Shown here piece by piece: positions 56,745 through 64,000 of a DNA stretch of 64,000 nt. The translations under genes and the position numbers were made by a program. Numbering within the stretch: the first letter of the stretch is position 1; each line of letters begins with the position of its first letter. The stretch spans positions 806,001-870,000 of the forward strand of contig CAWIZE010000002.1 of assembly GCA_963840545.1 (NCBI GenBank). Direction: 5' to 3'. The notes beneath the pieces were generated by a model that did not search any database, had not been told where the DNA came from, and was given only the letters and a program-made list of their open reading frames with translations. Source of the DNA: JAKAWQ01 sp963840545 (GTDB lineage: Bacteria; Pseudomonadota; Alphaproteobacteria; Acetobacterales; Acetobacteraceae).

Positions 56745-57317
56745 GTGGCAGGCGTGATCCAGGCGCTCATTGTCTTCGTTCTCTCGAACTTTCCGCTGAG
56801 CTTTCTCGTGCTTGGGCTGCTCGTCGCGGCGGTCGGGGCCGCGCGGGCGAAGCGGCCCGTGAGCGGCGCGATCGTCGCAGAGAAGCTGCTGTCATGGTAT
56901 GTCTTCTTTCCGATCGGCATGAGCTTCCTCTATAACTTCGTCGTTCATGTCTTCTTCGGAAAAATGGCGGCCTCCTTCATCGGCTGGGCGGACAGCCCGT
57001 TCCAGCTCGAGGTCGGGATGGCAAGCCTCGGCTTCGCGGTGGTCGGCTTCCTCGCCGCCTGGCGCGGCTACGAGATCCGGCTCGCGGCGGTCGTCGGTCC
57101 GGCGATCTTCATGCTCGGTGCCGCCGCCGGCCATGTCCATCAGATGATCGCCGTCGATGATTTCGCCCCCGGCAATGCCGGGGTGGTGTTCTACATGGAC
57201 GTCGTCATCCCGCTCGTGGGTTTCCTGCTGCTTTGGCTGGACCGCCGCCTTTCCCGGGCGCCACGCGCGGTGCCAAGGACCGGATCGCGCACCGGCCCGG
57301 CCGGCACCAGAGGCTGA
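56745..57317 (+). CDS. DUF6790-type integral membrane protein
   Basis: A 190-residue protein with about five helices (IQALIVFVLSNFPLSFLVLGLLVAAVG, WYVFFPIGMSFLYNFVVHVFFG, LGFAVVGFLAAWRGYEIRLAAVVGPAIFMLGAAAGHVHQM, MDVVIPLVGFLLLWLDRRL). Function unknown. The GTG at 56745 has AGGA nine bases upstream. A partial second copy of its 3' end lies at 59582. Confidence 0.8.
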   Translation: MAGVIQALIVFVLSNFPLSFLVLGLLVAAVGAARAKRPVSGAIVAEKLLSWYVFFPIGMSFLYNFVVHVFFGKMAASFIGWADSPFQLEVGMASLGFAVVGFLAAWRGYEIRLAAVVGPAIFMLGAAAGHVHQMIAVDDFAPGNAGVVFYMDVVIPLVGFLLLWLDRRLSRAPRAVPRTGSRTGPAGTRG

Positions 57318-57374
57318 CCGGATGGCGGGAGAAGCCCGACGCGGGCCTCGGGTCTGGCCGGAACGCAGGCGCCT

Positions 57375-57392
57375 CATCGATCCCGATCGATG
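57375..57392. repeat. Short perfect palindrome
   Basis: CATCGATC, CC, GATCGATG: an 8-bp inverted repeat 57 bases after the DUF6790 stop. Role unclear. Confidence 0.5.
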
Positions 57393-57494
57393 GGCAAGCG
57401 GCCGGCACTACCAGCCGCATGACGGAACGAGCGAGGATATTTCAGCGTAAGCTCGGATCCGCCGTCGTACGCGCCGTGCGCATCTGTCTCGGGA

Positions 57495-57749
57495 TCAAGC
57501 TGCTCGGCAGGACCGTGACCATGCTTCGGGTTGCACGCGGTGCATCGGCCGGATGGCGCGGAGCGGCTGGGAAATTCCCGGCCGGGGTGGCCAGCGCATC
57601 AACCGCCGGCGGAAGCAGGCGTGATAGAGCGACAGCGCGACGGTCGCGCCGATGACGGCGGCCACCAAGCTGCCGACGTTGAGGGCGGCTACGCCGGCGA
57701 AGGCGAAAAGCCAGCCGCCGCCGAACCGGCCCCGGCCGTTGCATTGCAC
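57495..57749 (-). pseudogene. C-terminal fragment of a GlsB/YeaQ-type membrane protein
   Basis: GGGWLFAFAGVAALNVGSLVAAVIGATVALSLYHACFRRR matches the last two helices of the GlsB/YeaQ/YmgE family. The N-terminal helix (usually WIxxGLIAG) is missing and upstream sequence is instead the entericidin gene in another frame. The downstream 35 residues are not family-like. It looks like a fragment left by a deletion. Confidence 0.6.
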
Positions 57750-57817
57750 GCGCTCAGTACCGTGCCCATGCCCGTCAGCAGGGCGAGCATGCCAAGCATC
57801 GCGAAGATCGTGCGCAT
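57689..57817 (-). CDS. Entericidin-like small lipoprotein (fused 3' end)
   Basis: A 42-residue frame, MRTIFAMLGMLALLTGMGTVLSACNATAGAG then SAAAGFSPSPA. The signal region, lipobox (LSAC) and CNxxxGAG are those of the EcnA/EcnB entericidin family. The last dozen residues come from reading GlsB-type sequence out of frame, so the normal tail (DIxxxG) seems lost. GGAG lies about ten bases ahead of the ATG. Confidence 0.65.
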   Translation of the reverse strand: MRTIFAMLGMLALLTGMGTVLSACNATAGAGSAAAGFSPSPA

Positions 57818-58380
57818 CGAGCGAGGTCTCCGGGTCCTGCTGTGATTTCCGGAGGTTTCCGGCAAGGCGCCAGGCCGCGGCCGTGCGACATACGCGGCGA
57901 AACCCATTGCCGGATATCGCGATGACACGCGGCGCTGCGAAGCGTTCAATTTGCGGAAGAGCGGCGGTTGCGGATCAGGAGCGATTGACTTGGACGCCTA
58001 TGCCTACCGCACCCGCCACAACCGCACATCGTCAGCGGCAAGGATCATTGCAAGGATCATGAGAAGACAAATCCACCACCGGCCGGGGAATTGAGGGCGC
58101 CGGCGCGCCGAGGCCGGCCACGCCAGCGCGGGCAGCGCCGTCCCCGCCCTCATGACACGTGCTCGCGCACCCCCGAGCGGCGCTGCCGATCCTTGTAATT
58201 CAAGCCCAGCGTGAACATGTGCAAGGGTGATCGACACGCCATGCGGCGGGCGACACTTCCCTTCCCGATGTGCCGGTTTGCGGACCTTCCCCTTCGGCGG
58301 AGGGACGCGAGTGGCCGGGCTCCCTCCTTGGCGGGTCGAGTCGATTCCAAGAAATCGATGTAGCTAGGTGAGGTGTTTTC
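57818..58380. other. Gene-poor stretch
   Basis: About 560 bases with no well-supported gene. One frame on the minus strand (58004-58153) encodes a 49-residue peptide with a single hydrophobic run (WWICLLMILAMILAADDV) but has no ribosome-binding site. The promoter of the lipoprotein gene at 58381 lies at the right end. Confidence 0.5.
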
Positions 58381-58629
58381 ATGACCAACATCAAACGCGC
58401 ATGGAGTCCGGTGGGACCGCGAGGGAATATCCGCCGGGCGCTTCCCCTTGCCGCCGTCGTGGCGGCGACGATGCTGGCGGGCTGTGTCGCCTACCCGTAC
58501 CAGGGAGGCTATGGTTACAACCAGAGCTACTACCAGCCGCACCCCGTCTATCACCCCGCCTATCACCCGTACTATGCGGCGCAGCCCGACAATGCCGGCC
58601 ACTGGAATGGCAGCGCCGGGTGGCAGTGA
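58381..58629 (+). CDS. Small His/Tyr-rich lipoprotein
   Basis: An 82-residue lipoprotein. A basic N-terminus and hydrophobic core lead to the lipobox MLAGC (near residue 35); the mature part is YPYQGGYGYNQSYYQPHPVYHPAYHPYY, rich in Tyr, His and Pro, ending GHWNGSAGWQ. Such tails occur in small envelope lipoproteins of unknown role and could bind metal. GAGGTG is five to eight bases ahead of the ATG. Confidence 0.75.
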   Translation: MTNIKRAWSPVGPRGNIRRALPLAAVVAATMLAGCVAYPYQGGYGYNQSYYQPHPVYHPAYHPYYAAQPDNAGHWNGSAGWQ

Positions 58630-58798
58630 CGGTTGCGGTTCTGCACGAGGGCGGCGCTCGAGCGCGGTTCTGCCCGCGCCCGTAGCCCCGGATGTTGTCC
58701 TCTGCGCGGCGCCGAGCGGGGAGGGGCGATCCGGAGGGGGGCCAGAGGGGCAGGATCGGGGATCGCGTTTTCGTCGAACCCTTCGCCAGCGAACGCGG

Positions 58799-59299
58799 TC
58801 ACGGCTCTTTTTTGCGCACCCCCTCGTCGATCTCGATGCCGAGCTTGCGGACCATCGCGATCAGCATGCTGTTCTGATATTCGAGGTGGCGCAGGATCAT
58901 CGTGATTTCCTCCTCGGCCCTGACATTCACGTCCAGATCAGCCTCGGCACGCGCTTCGGCGTGGCGGCCCAGCAGGTTCTGGCCGACCATGATCAGCGGC
59001 ATGAGCAGGATCTGGATCACATTGGAGATGAAGAGCCAGAACACGAAGGCCATCGGCGGATCGAACTGCCAGGCTCGCGGGGCCAGGACATTCCAGCCCA
59101 GCCAGCAGGCGGTCCATCCGAAAATGCTGAGGAAGAACCCCATCGAACCGACACGGACGGTGATCCAGACCGCCAGCCGGTCCAGTGGCCTGATCGTTTC
59201 GAGCACCTCCTTGTGAACATTGCGCAAGGGGCGCCGACGTTTGATGATCGCCTCCACTGATGGCGGGCGCAGCGGCATCGCGGGCGATGTGGTGCTCAT
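58799..59299 (-). CDS. DUF1003 membrane protein
   Basis: A 166-residue protein with the DUF1003 core: LDRLAVWITVRVGSMGFFLSIFGWTACWLGWN, FDPPMAFVFWLFISNVIQILLMPLIMVGQNLLGRHAEARAEADLDVNVRAEEEI, then a helix with LEYQNSMLIAMVRKLGI. Inner-membrane protein, function unknown. Convergent with the lipoprotein at 58381. Confidence 0.9.
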   Translation of the reverse strand: MSTTSPAMPLRPPSVEAIIKRRRPLRNVHKEVLETIRPLDRLAVWITVRVGSMGFFLSIFGWTACWLGWNVLAPRAWQFDPPMAFVFWLFISNVIQILLMPLIMVGQNLLGRHAEARAEADLDVNVRAEEEITMILRHLEYQNSMLIAMVRKLGIEIDEGVRKKEP

Positions 59300-59540
59300 G
59301 GCCGAAGCCCCTCCTGGACATGCGAGGACCGAGACGCGCTGATCGTGGCTGTCCGGGAAAATGCCTTGCTGCCGGGAATGATCGGGTCTCGGCGAGTGTC
59401 CGCATCATTCGCCGGCGCCGGAGAGCAGCCGGGATTCGAGGCGATCGCTGCCGGACAGCGACGGTGCCGGACAGTGATGGTGACCTGGCCTCTCCGCCCA
59501 AGTCACGCGCGGTGGCGTCCTTTATCATAGTCTGCTTGCC

Positions 59541-59582
59541 ATCGGCTGCCTGGGATCGGCTGCCTGGCATCGGCTGCCTGGC
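59541..59582. repeat. Tandem repeat, 14-bp unit, three copies
   Basis: ATCGGCTGCCTGGG, ATCGGCTGCCTGGC, ATCGGCTGCCTGGC. It ends exactly where similarity to the DUF6790 gene begins. Confidence 0.9.
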
Positions 59583-59695
59583 ACGTCCATCAGATGATCG
59601 CCGCCCATGATTTCGTGCCCGGCGATGCCGGCGTGGTTCTATGCATGGGCACCGTGATCCCGCTGGTGGGTTTCCTGCCGCTGCGGATTGGCCGA
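59582..59695 (+). pseudogene. Duplicated 3' fragment of the DUF6790 gene
   Basis: The bases encode HVHQMIAAHDFVPGDAGVVLCMGTVIPLVGFLPLRI, matching HVHQMIAVDDFAPGNAGVVFYMDVVIPLVGFLLLWL at the end of the gene at 56745, in both protein and DNA. Only the last membrane helix region is present and it runs into unrelated sequence and a dispersed repeat. It is a remnant of a duplicated or related gene. Confidence 0.8.
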
Positions 59696-59741
59696 GGCTC
59701 TGCCGAGGCGGCGCTTTATCATTCTATGACCTTTCCGATTC

Positions 59742-59788
59742 TTGTTGTGCCGCGCAGCGCTCAGGGGGTCCAGGGGCCCGGCCCCTGG
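59742..59788. repeat. Dispersed palindromic repeat, copy 6
   Basis: GGGGGTCCAGGGGCCCGGCCCCTGG, preceded by TGTGCCGCGCAGCGCT. The reverse complement of this whole block recurs at 63371-63425, with about 30 shared bases outside the hairpin. Confidence 0.85.
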
Positions 59789-59875
59789 AGGCGTGGAGCA
59801 GCGTGAGGAAGCCGCCGGCGGCCGATTGCATTCGTCCCTGGCCGATCGCAAGGCCGAGCAGCACCGCGTCGCCGC

Positions 59876-60808
59876 TCACGCCCCTCCTGCCTTCATCATC
59901 GCGCCCTTGAGCGCGAGCGCCCGGGCATAGACCTCCCGCCGTGGGGCGCCGGTTTCGGCGGCGACGGTGGCCACTGCCTCTTTCAGGCTCATCCCGCCGG
60001 CGAGGAGCGCCTCGAGTCGCTGCCCGAGTTCGCCGGCAGGGAGGGGCGCGGCTTCGCCGGCGGCGGGGCCGACGACCAGCGTGATCTCGCCGCGCGCCGG
60101 CTCGGCGCGGGAGCGCGCGGCGAGATCGGGAAGCGTGCCGCGCCGCACCTCCTCGAAGCGCTTGGTGAGCTCGCGGGCGACGGCGGCTTCGCGCGGGCCA
60201 AAAACGGCGACAAGGTCGGCGAGCGTCGCGGCGAGGCGGTGCGGCGCCTCGTGCCACACCAGCGTCGCCCGGAGTCCCGCCCGCTCGAGCCCCGCGAGGC
60301 GCGCGAAGGCGGCCCGCCGCGCCGCGCCGCGCGGCGGCGGGAAGCCCAGGAAGAGGAAGGGGGAGGGTGGGAGGCCGGAGATCGTGAGGGCCATCAGCGC
60401 AGCACTCGGGCCCGGCACGGCGGAGACCGGGAGCCCCGCCGCCGCGGCCGCCCGCACCAGGCGAAAGCCGGGGTCGGAGAGGACCGGCGTGCCCGCGTCC
60501 GAGACCAGAGCCATGCGCCGGCCCGCGGCGAGCGCTGCCAGCACCGCCGGAATCCGCCGCTCCTCGTTATGCTCGTGCAGCGCCGAAAGCCGTGCGACAA
60601 TCCCGAACGCGCCCAGGAGTCGCCGGGTCACGCGCGTGTCCTCGCAGAGGACGAGGTCGGCGGCCCTGAGCGCCGCGATCCCGCGCGCGGTCATGTCGCC
60701 GAGGTTGCCGATCGGCGTGGAAACCAGCACAAGGCCAGCCGGCACGCTCGTGTCTTGTGGTCTGGAGGATGGCGGGCTGGAGGGTGGGACGCATGGTTCG
60801 TCGGACAT
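59876..60808 (-). CDS. rsmI: 16S rRNA 2'-O-ribose methyltransferase RsmI
   Basis: A 310-residue tetrapyrrole-methylase-fold enzyme that methylates C1402 of 16S rRNA. Marks: LVLVSTPIGNLGDMTARGIAALRAADLVLCEDTR, ALVSDAGTPVLSDPGFRLVRAA, VPGPSAALMALTISGLP, FFLGFPP-type loop LGFPPPRGAARR. The ATG at 60808 has AGGA ahead and adds a Ser/Pro-rich tail of about 20 residues; a GTG at 60745 would give the usual N-terminus. The coding start overlaps that of the divergent LppC gene by 16 bases. A short GTG frame coupled to its stop (59879) runs into a repeat. Confidence 0.95.
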   Translation of the reverse strand: MSDEPCVPPSSPPSSRPQDTSVPAGLVLVSTPIGNLGDMTARGIAALRAADLVLCEDTRVTRRLLGAFGIVARLSALHEHNEERRIPAVLAALAAGRRMALVSDAGTPVLSDPGFRLVRAAAAAGLPVSAVPGPSAALMALTISGLPPSPFLFLGFPPPRGAARRAAFARLAGLERAGLRATLVWHEAPHRLAATLADLVAVFGPREAAVARELTKRFEEVRRGTLPDLAARSRAEPARGEITLVVGPAAGEAAPLPAGELGQRLEALLAGGMSLKEAVATVAAETGAPRREVYARALALKGAMMKAGGA

Positions 60809-62040
60809 TGCTGGTCCTGCTCTCGGCCGTCGGGCTCGCCGCCTGCACGAGCACCGGATTCGTCACCGGCGGTCAGCCGGCCGGCCTCTATCCGGGTGCC
60901 GCAGGCTCCATTGCGCCGCAGAGCCGCAAGGTGTCCATCCTGCTGCCGCTGAGCGGGCCGCTCGCTCCCATCGGCCAGGCGATGCTGCAGGCCGCGGAAA
61001 TCGTGCTCGAGGCGCCCGGCTCGCCGCAATTCCATGCCTTCGACACCGGCGGGGCGCCGGCGGGCGCGGCGGCGGCGGCGCAGCAGGCGGTTGCCTACGG
61101 CGCCGGCATCATCCTCGGCCCGCTCACCTCCGCCGACACCGCGGCCGCGGCCCCGGTCGCGCGCCAGGCGGGCATCCCCATGCTCGCCTTCACCAACGAC
61201 CAGTCGCAGGCGCGGCCGGGCGTCTGGGTCCTCGGCATCACGCCCGGCCAGCAGGTGCAGCGCCTCGTCGCGGCCTTGCAATCGCGCGGCAAGACCAGGC
61301 TCGCCGCGCTGCTGCCCGACAACGAGTTCGGGGCGGCGATGCAGACGGCCCTGCAGGGGGCGGCCTCGGCGGCCGGCGACCCGCCGCCCAGCATCGAGAT
61401 GTACTCCGAGGGCATCGGGACGATTAACCAGGCGGTCCGCGCGGTCTCGGACTACGCCGACCGCCGCGGCCCGATCGAGGCGCAGATCACGGCCGCCCGC
61501 GCGCTCGACAACGCGGCCGGCCGCGCGCGGATGCACGCGCTCGAGCGCCAGCCGATCCCGCCGCCGCCGTTCGACGCGCTGCTGCTGGCCGCCACCGGCA
61601 CCTCGTTGCAGGAGATCGCGGCCTTCCTGCCCTACTACGACATCAGCCCGGGCGCGGTGCAGGTCGTCGGGCCGATCCTCTGGCAGGAGCCGGCCGCGCG
61701 CCAGGGCGCGCCGATCGGCGGCGCCTGGTACGCCGCCCCCGATCCGGCCTCGCGCCAGCAATTCGCCGCCGCCTACGCCGCCAAGTTCGGCAGCCCGCCG
61801 CCGGCGCTCGCCGATCTCGCCTTCGACGCCGCGGCGCTGGCCCGCGTGCTGGCGCAAGGCCCGGGCTACTCCATGACCGCGCTCACCAACCCGTCCGGCT
61901 TCACCGGCGCGGACGGCGTGCTGGCTCTCCGGTCCGACGGCGGGGTCGGGCGCGGGCTCGCGGTGTTCGTGATCGGCGCCGGCGGGGAGGCGACGGTGCT
62001 CGATCCGGCGCCCACGACCCTCGCCGGCCCCGGAACCTAG
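60793..62040 (+). CDS. LppC/LpoA-type lipoprotein (penicillin-binding protein activator)
   Basis: A 415-residue lipoprotein with lipobox LAAC at residues about 15-18 and a periplasmic-binding-protein type I fold: KVSILLPLSGPLAPIGQAMLQAAEIVL, GAGIILGPLTSADTAAAAPVARQAGIPMLAFTNDQ, FGSPPPALADLAFDAAALARVL. Alphaproteobacterial members are annotated as PBP activators. GGAGGG lies eight bases ahead of the ATG. Head-to-head overlap with rsmI is notable; rsmI/lppC divergence is itself a conserved pairing. Confidence 0.92.
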   Translation: MVRRTLLVLLSAVGLAACTSTGFVTGGQPAGLYPGAAGSIAPQSRKVSILLPLSGPLAPIGQAMLQAAEIVLEAPGSPQFHAFDTGGAPAGAAAAAQQAVAYGAGIILGPLTSADTAAAAPVARQAGIPMLAFTNDQSQARPGVWVLGITPGQQVQRLVAALQSRGKTRLAALLPDNEFGAAMQTALQGAASAAGDPPPSIEMYSEGIGTINQAVRAVSDYADRRGPIEAQITAARALDNAAGRARMHALERQPIPPPPFDALLLAATGTSLQEIAAFLPYYDISPGAVQVVGPILWQEPAARQGAPIGGAWYAAPDPASRQQFAAAYAAKFGSPPPALADLAFDAAALARVLAQGPGYSMTALTNPSGFTGADGVLALRSDGGVGRGLAVFVIGAGGEATVLDPAPTTLAGPGT

Positions 62041-62056
62041 CGCCCTCGCCGACGCG

Positions 62057-63406
62057 GTGTGGCTCGCCCTTTGCCTCGGCGGCCCGCCGCTGGCGGTGCT
62101 GGCGGCGCTGGCGCTGACGCAAAACCTGGCCATCGCCCCGTTCCTCGCCGCCGCCGCGCTCGTCGCCCTCTTCGCCGGACTCGTCTCCCGGCTGGTGCAG
62201 GCCGACCTCGATCGCCTCGCCGCCGCGCTTGACCGCCTCGCCGCCGGCGCGACGCCGCCACCGCCCGAAGCCCGGCTGCTCCTGCCCTTCTTCAAGCCGC
62301 TCGCAGCCGGGCTCGCCCACCTCGCCCGCCGCGGCGCCGCCGAGGCCGCCCGCCTCGCCGAACGGCGGGGGATCGACGAGACGATCGTCGAACGCCTGCC
62401 CGACGCGCTCTTGATCCTCGATGCCGGGCAAAGCGTGATCCGCACCAACGCGGCGGCGCGCGCCGCCTTCGGCGCCGAGATCCCGGCGGTGCTGCGCCAT
62501 CCCGAGCTGCGCGGCGCGATCGCGCGGGCGCTCGCCTCGGGCGCCGCCGAGACCGCCGACGTCACCATCCCCGTGCCGGTCGAACGGACGCTCCGGGCGA
62601 GCATCCTGCCGCTCGGCGCCGCGCCCGCCGACAATATCGTGCTCGTCCTCTCGGACCGCACGCGCGAGCACGCCGTCGAACGCATGCGCGCGGACTTTGT
62701 CGCCAACGCCAGCCACGAGCTGCGCACGCCGCTGGCCAGCCTGATCGGCTTCATCGAAACGCTGCGCGGCCCGGCCGCCGACGATAAGCCGGCCCAGCGC
62801 CGCTTCCTCGGCATCATGGCCGGCGAGGCGGCGCGGATGCAGCGCCTGATCGACGACCTCCTCTCGCTCTCGCGGATCGAGCTCGTCGAGCACCAGCCGC
62901 CGGCCGGCGCCGTCAACCTCGCAACCTTCCTCCCGCGCATCGCCGCCGGCTTCGAGCCGCGACTGGCGGAACGCCACATGCAGCTTCGCCTCAGCCTCGC
63001 CCCCGAGCTTCCGCTCGTCGCCGGCGATTCCGACCAGCTCGCCCAGGTGATGCAGAACCTGCTCGACAACGCCGTGAAATACGGACGCGAGAACGGCACC
63101 GTCCGCGTCTCGGCGGAAGCCCAAGGCACGGGCGCCAGCTTCGCCGTGACGGACGACGGGGCCGGCATCCCACGCCAACACCTGCCGCGGCTGACCGAAC
63201 GCTTCTACCGGGTGGACAAAGGCCGCTCACGGGCGATCGGCGGCACCGGACTCGGATTGGCGATCGTCAAGCACATCGTCATCCGCCACCGCGGCCAATT
63301 GACGATCGAAAGCAACGAAGGCAACGGCAGCACGTTTCGGGTTTGGCTGCCCGCCGCGCCGGGCAAGCCTAGGGCCCCCCAGGGGCTGGGCCCCTGGACC
63401 CCCTAA
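62057..63406 (+). CDS. PhoR-type sensor histidine kinase
   Basis: A 449-residue kinase. Two N-terminal helices (LALCLGGPPLAVLAALALTQNLAIAPFLAAAALVALFAGLVSRL), a PAS-like region, the dimerisation/phospho-His box FVANASHELRTPLASLIGF, N-box MQNLLDNAVKYG, G1 DDGAGIP, G2 IGGTGLGLAIVKHI. This is the PhoR/SenX3 layout; no phoB is adjacent. The start is a GTG 16 bases after the upstream stop with a poor ribosome-binding site. The C-terminal ten residues (APQGLGPWTP) and the stop come from a dispersed repeat. Confidence 0.9.
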   Translation: MWLALCLGGPPLAVLAALALTQNLAIAPFLAAAALVALFAGLVSRLVQADLDRLAAALDRLAAGATPPPPEARLLLPFFKPLAAGLAHLARRGAAEAARLAERRGIDETIVERLPDALLILDAGQSVIRTNAAARAAFGAEIPAVLRHPELRGAIARALASGAAETADVTIPVPVERTLRASILPLGAAPADNIVLVLSDRTREHAVERMRADFVANASHELRTPLASLIGFIETLRGPAADDKPAQRRFLGIMAGEAARMQRLIDDLLSLSRIELVEHQPPAGAVNLATFLPRIAAGFEPRLAERHMQLRLSLAPELPLVAGDSDQLAQVMQNLLDNAVKYGRENGTVRVSAEAQGTGASFAVTDDGAGIPRQHLPRLTERFYRVDKGRSRAIGGTGLGLAIVKHIVIRHRGQLTIESNEGNGSTFRVWLPAAPGKPRAPQGLGPWTP

Positions 63407-63490
63407 GCGCTGCGCGGCACAAAAAGGGACGGGGGGTCCAGGGCCACCCAGGGGCTGGGCCCCTGCCCGAAGGCGAAGCCCCCTGGTCTT
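63371..63490. repeat. Dispersed palindromic repeat, copy 7 (double)
   Basis: CCCCCAGGGGCTGGGCCCCTGG and again GGTCCAGGGCCACCCAGGGGCTGGGCCCCTG with a spacer carrying AGCGCTGCGCGGCACAA. The first hairpin includes the end of the kinase gene. Confidence 0.9.
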
Positions 63491-63519
63491 GTGGGCAGAG
63501 CGCGCCTACGAGGTTTGCC

Positions 63520-64000
63520 ATGGCGCTGGTCAGGACCGTGGCTGTTTTCTGTGGTGCCCGTGATGGGTTCGATCCTGCCTTCCGGCGTGCCGCGGCATCG
63601 CTCGGCCGGCGTTTGGCCGAGGCGGGGATCGGTGTGGTTTACGGCGGTGGCCGGGTTGGGTTGATGGGGGTGCTCGCCGATGCGGTATTGGCGGTCGGCG
63701 GGCGTGTCGTGGGGGTCATTCCCGAGGGGCTGCGCAAGCCCGAGATCGCGCATCCCGGGCTTTCCGGCCAGGTGGTGACGCGCGATCTCGCCAGCCGGAA
63801 GCAGCGGATGTTCGATCTGGCCGATGCTTTTGTGGCTTTGCCCGGCGGCATCGGCACGCTCGACGAGACGATCGAGATGGTGAGCTGGCGGCAGCTCGGG
63901 TTGCATTCCAAGCCGGTGCTGATCTGCGATGTCGCGGGCTCGGCGGGGGCGTTTGTCGGGATTGTCGAGGCGGCGATCGCCCAAGGATTCGCGGCCGCCG
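63520..64000 (+). CDS. LOG-family Rossmann protein (cytokinin-activating type), cut by window edge
   Basis: The 160 visible residues start MALVRTVAVFCGARDGFDPAFRRAAASLGRRLAEAGIGVVYGGGRVGLMG and contain the family motif PGGIGTLDE (here FVALPGGIGTLDETIEM) and SRKQRMFDLADAF. LOG proteins cleave nucleoside 5'-monophosphates such as cytokinin riboside phosphate or AMP to the base and ribose phosphate. GAGG is seven bases ahead of the ATG. The C-terminus lies outside the window. Confidence 0.93.
   Translation, partial: MALVRTVAVFCGARDGFDPAFRRAAASLGRRLAEAGIGVVYGGGRVGLMGVLADAVLAVGGRVVGVIPEGLRKPEIAHPGLSGQVVTRDLASRKQRMFDLADAFVALPGGIGTLDETIEMVSWRQLGLHSKPVLICDVAGSAGAFVGIVEAAIAQGFAAA

Noticed and set aside
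58004..58153. 49-codon minus-strand frame with one hydrophobic run
   Set aside because: No ribosome-binding site and no known family; kept only as a remark in the gene-poor stretch.

Overview
This is a very GC-rich, gene-dense chromosomal window, almost certainly from an alphaproteobacterium and most likely from the Rhodospirillales/Acetobacteraceae side. Evidence for this is the run SUV3-like helicase - S4 protein - FdxA - CarD, the acnA/ccmA head-to-head pair, a DUF1491 gene, the FdII-type ferredoxin, and codon and base use. The placement is inference, because there is no rRNA or other marker here. No tRNA, rRNA, CRISPR array, intact insertion sequence or phage was seen.

Layout. 0-2.2 kb: cut NUDIX gene, asd, a small MarR regulator. 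2.3-6 kb: htpG and an M17 aminopeptidase, translationally coupled. 6-11.7 kb: helicase-S4-fdxA-carD, then a Bax1-I membrane protein. 11.8-16.3 kb: a YbbAP-type ABC exporter diverging from a TesA-like esterase and ThpR. 16.3-22 kb: LysR regulator, leuC-leuD-leuB and an MFS transporter, all in one direction. 22-25.8 kb: FMN-binding oxidase-like gene diverging from a MocR regulator, then purA. 25.9-30.6 kb: a small secreted protein, then two tandem OmpA proteins with doxX and mmsA. 30.8-39 kb: DUF1491, a small basic protein, an aminotransferase, ccmAB diverging from acnA, and a FUSC membrane protein. 39-42.5 kb: a tungstate/molybdate ABC importer and a glycine-zipper lipoprotein. 42.5-44.4 kb: YbaK deacylase diverging from HemW. 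44.5-47 kb: FCD-type GntR regulator diverging from an atypical aminotransferase and a decayed M19 dipeptidase. 47-52 kb: an operon of Lon-like protease, Usp-like protein and PolX. 52-55.8 kb: a sulfatase with its own formylglycine-generating enzyme and two membrane proteins. 56-59.8 kb: a loose zone of small envelope and stress genes with broken and duplicated pieces. 59.9-64 kb: rsmI diverging from an LppC-type lipoprotein and a PhoR-type kinase, then a cut LOG gene.

Three features cut across the window. First, a palindromic GC-rich dispersed repeat (seven copies seen) sits at gene 3' ends. Second, short tandem repeats with 14-17 bp period occur in at least five intergenic spots and, in frame, inside carD. 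Third, between about 47.9 and 56.4 kb three genes (polX, the Lon-like protease, a TMEM175-type channel) each need a one-base shift to read through, which points either to local assembly indels or to real decay.

The most interesting functional modules are the self-contained sulfatase/FGE operon with two membrane partners, the Lon-like/Usp/PolX operon whose protease has lost its Walker A motif, the orphan leuCDB-MFS cluster lacking leuA, and an ABC permease whose first membrane helix can only be translated from a CTG codon overlapping the stop of the upstream gene.
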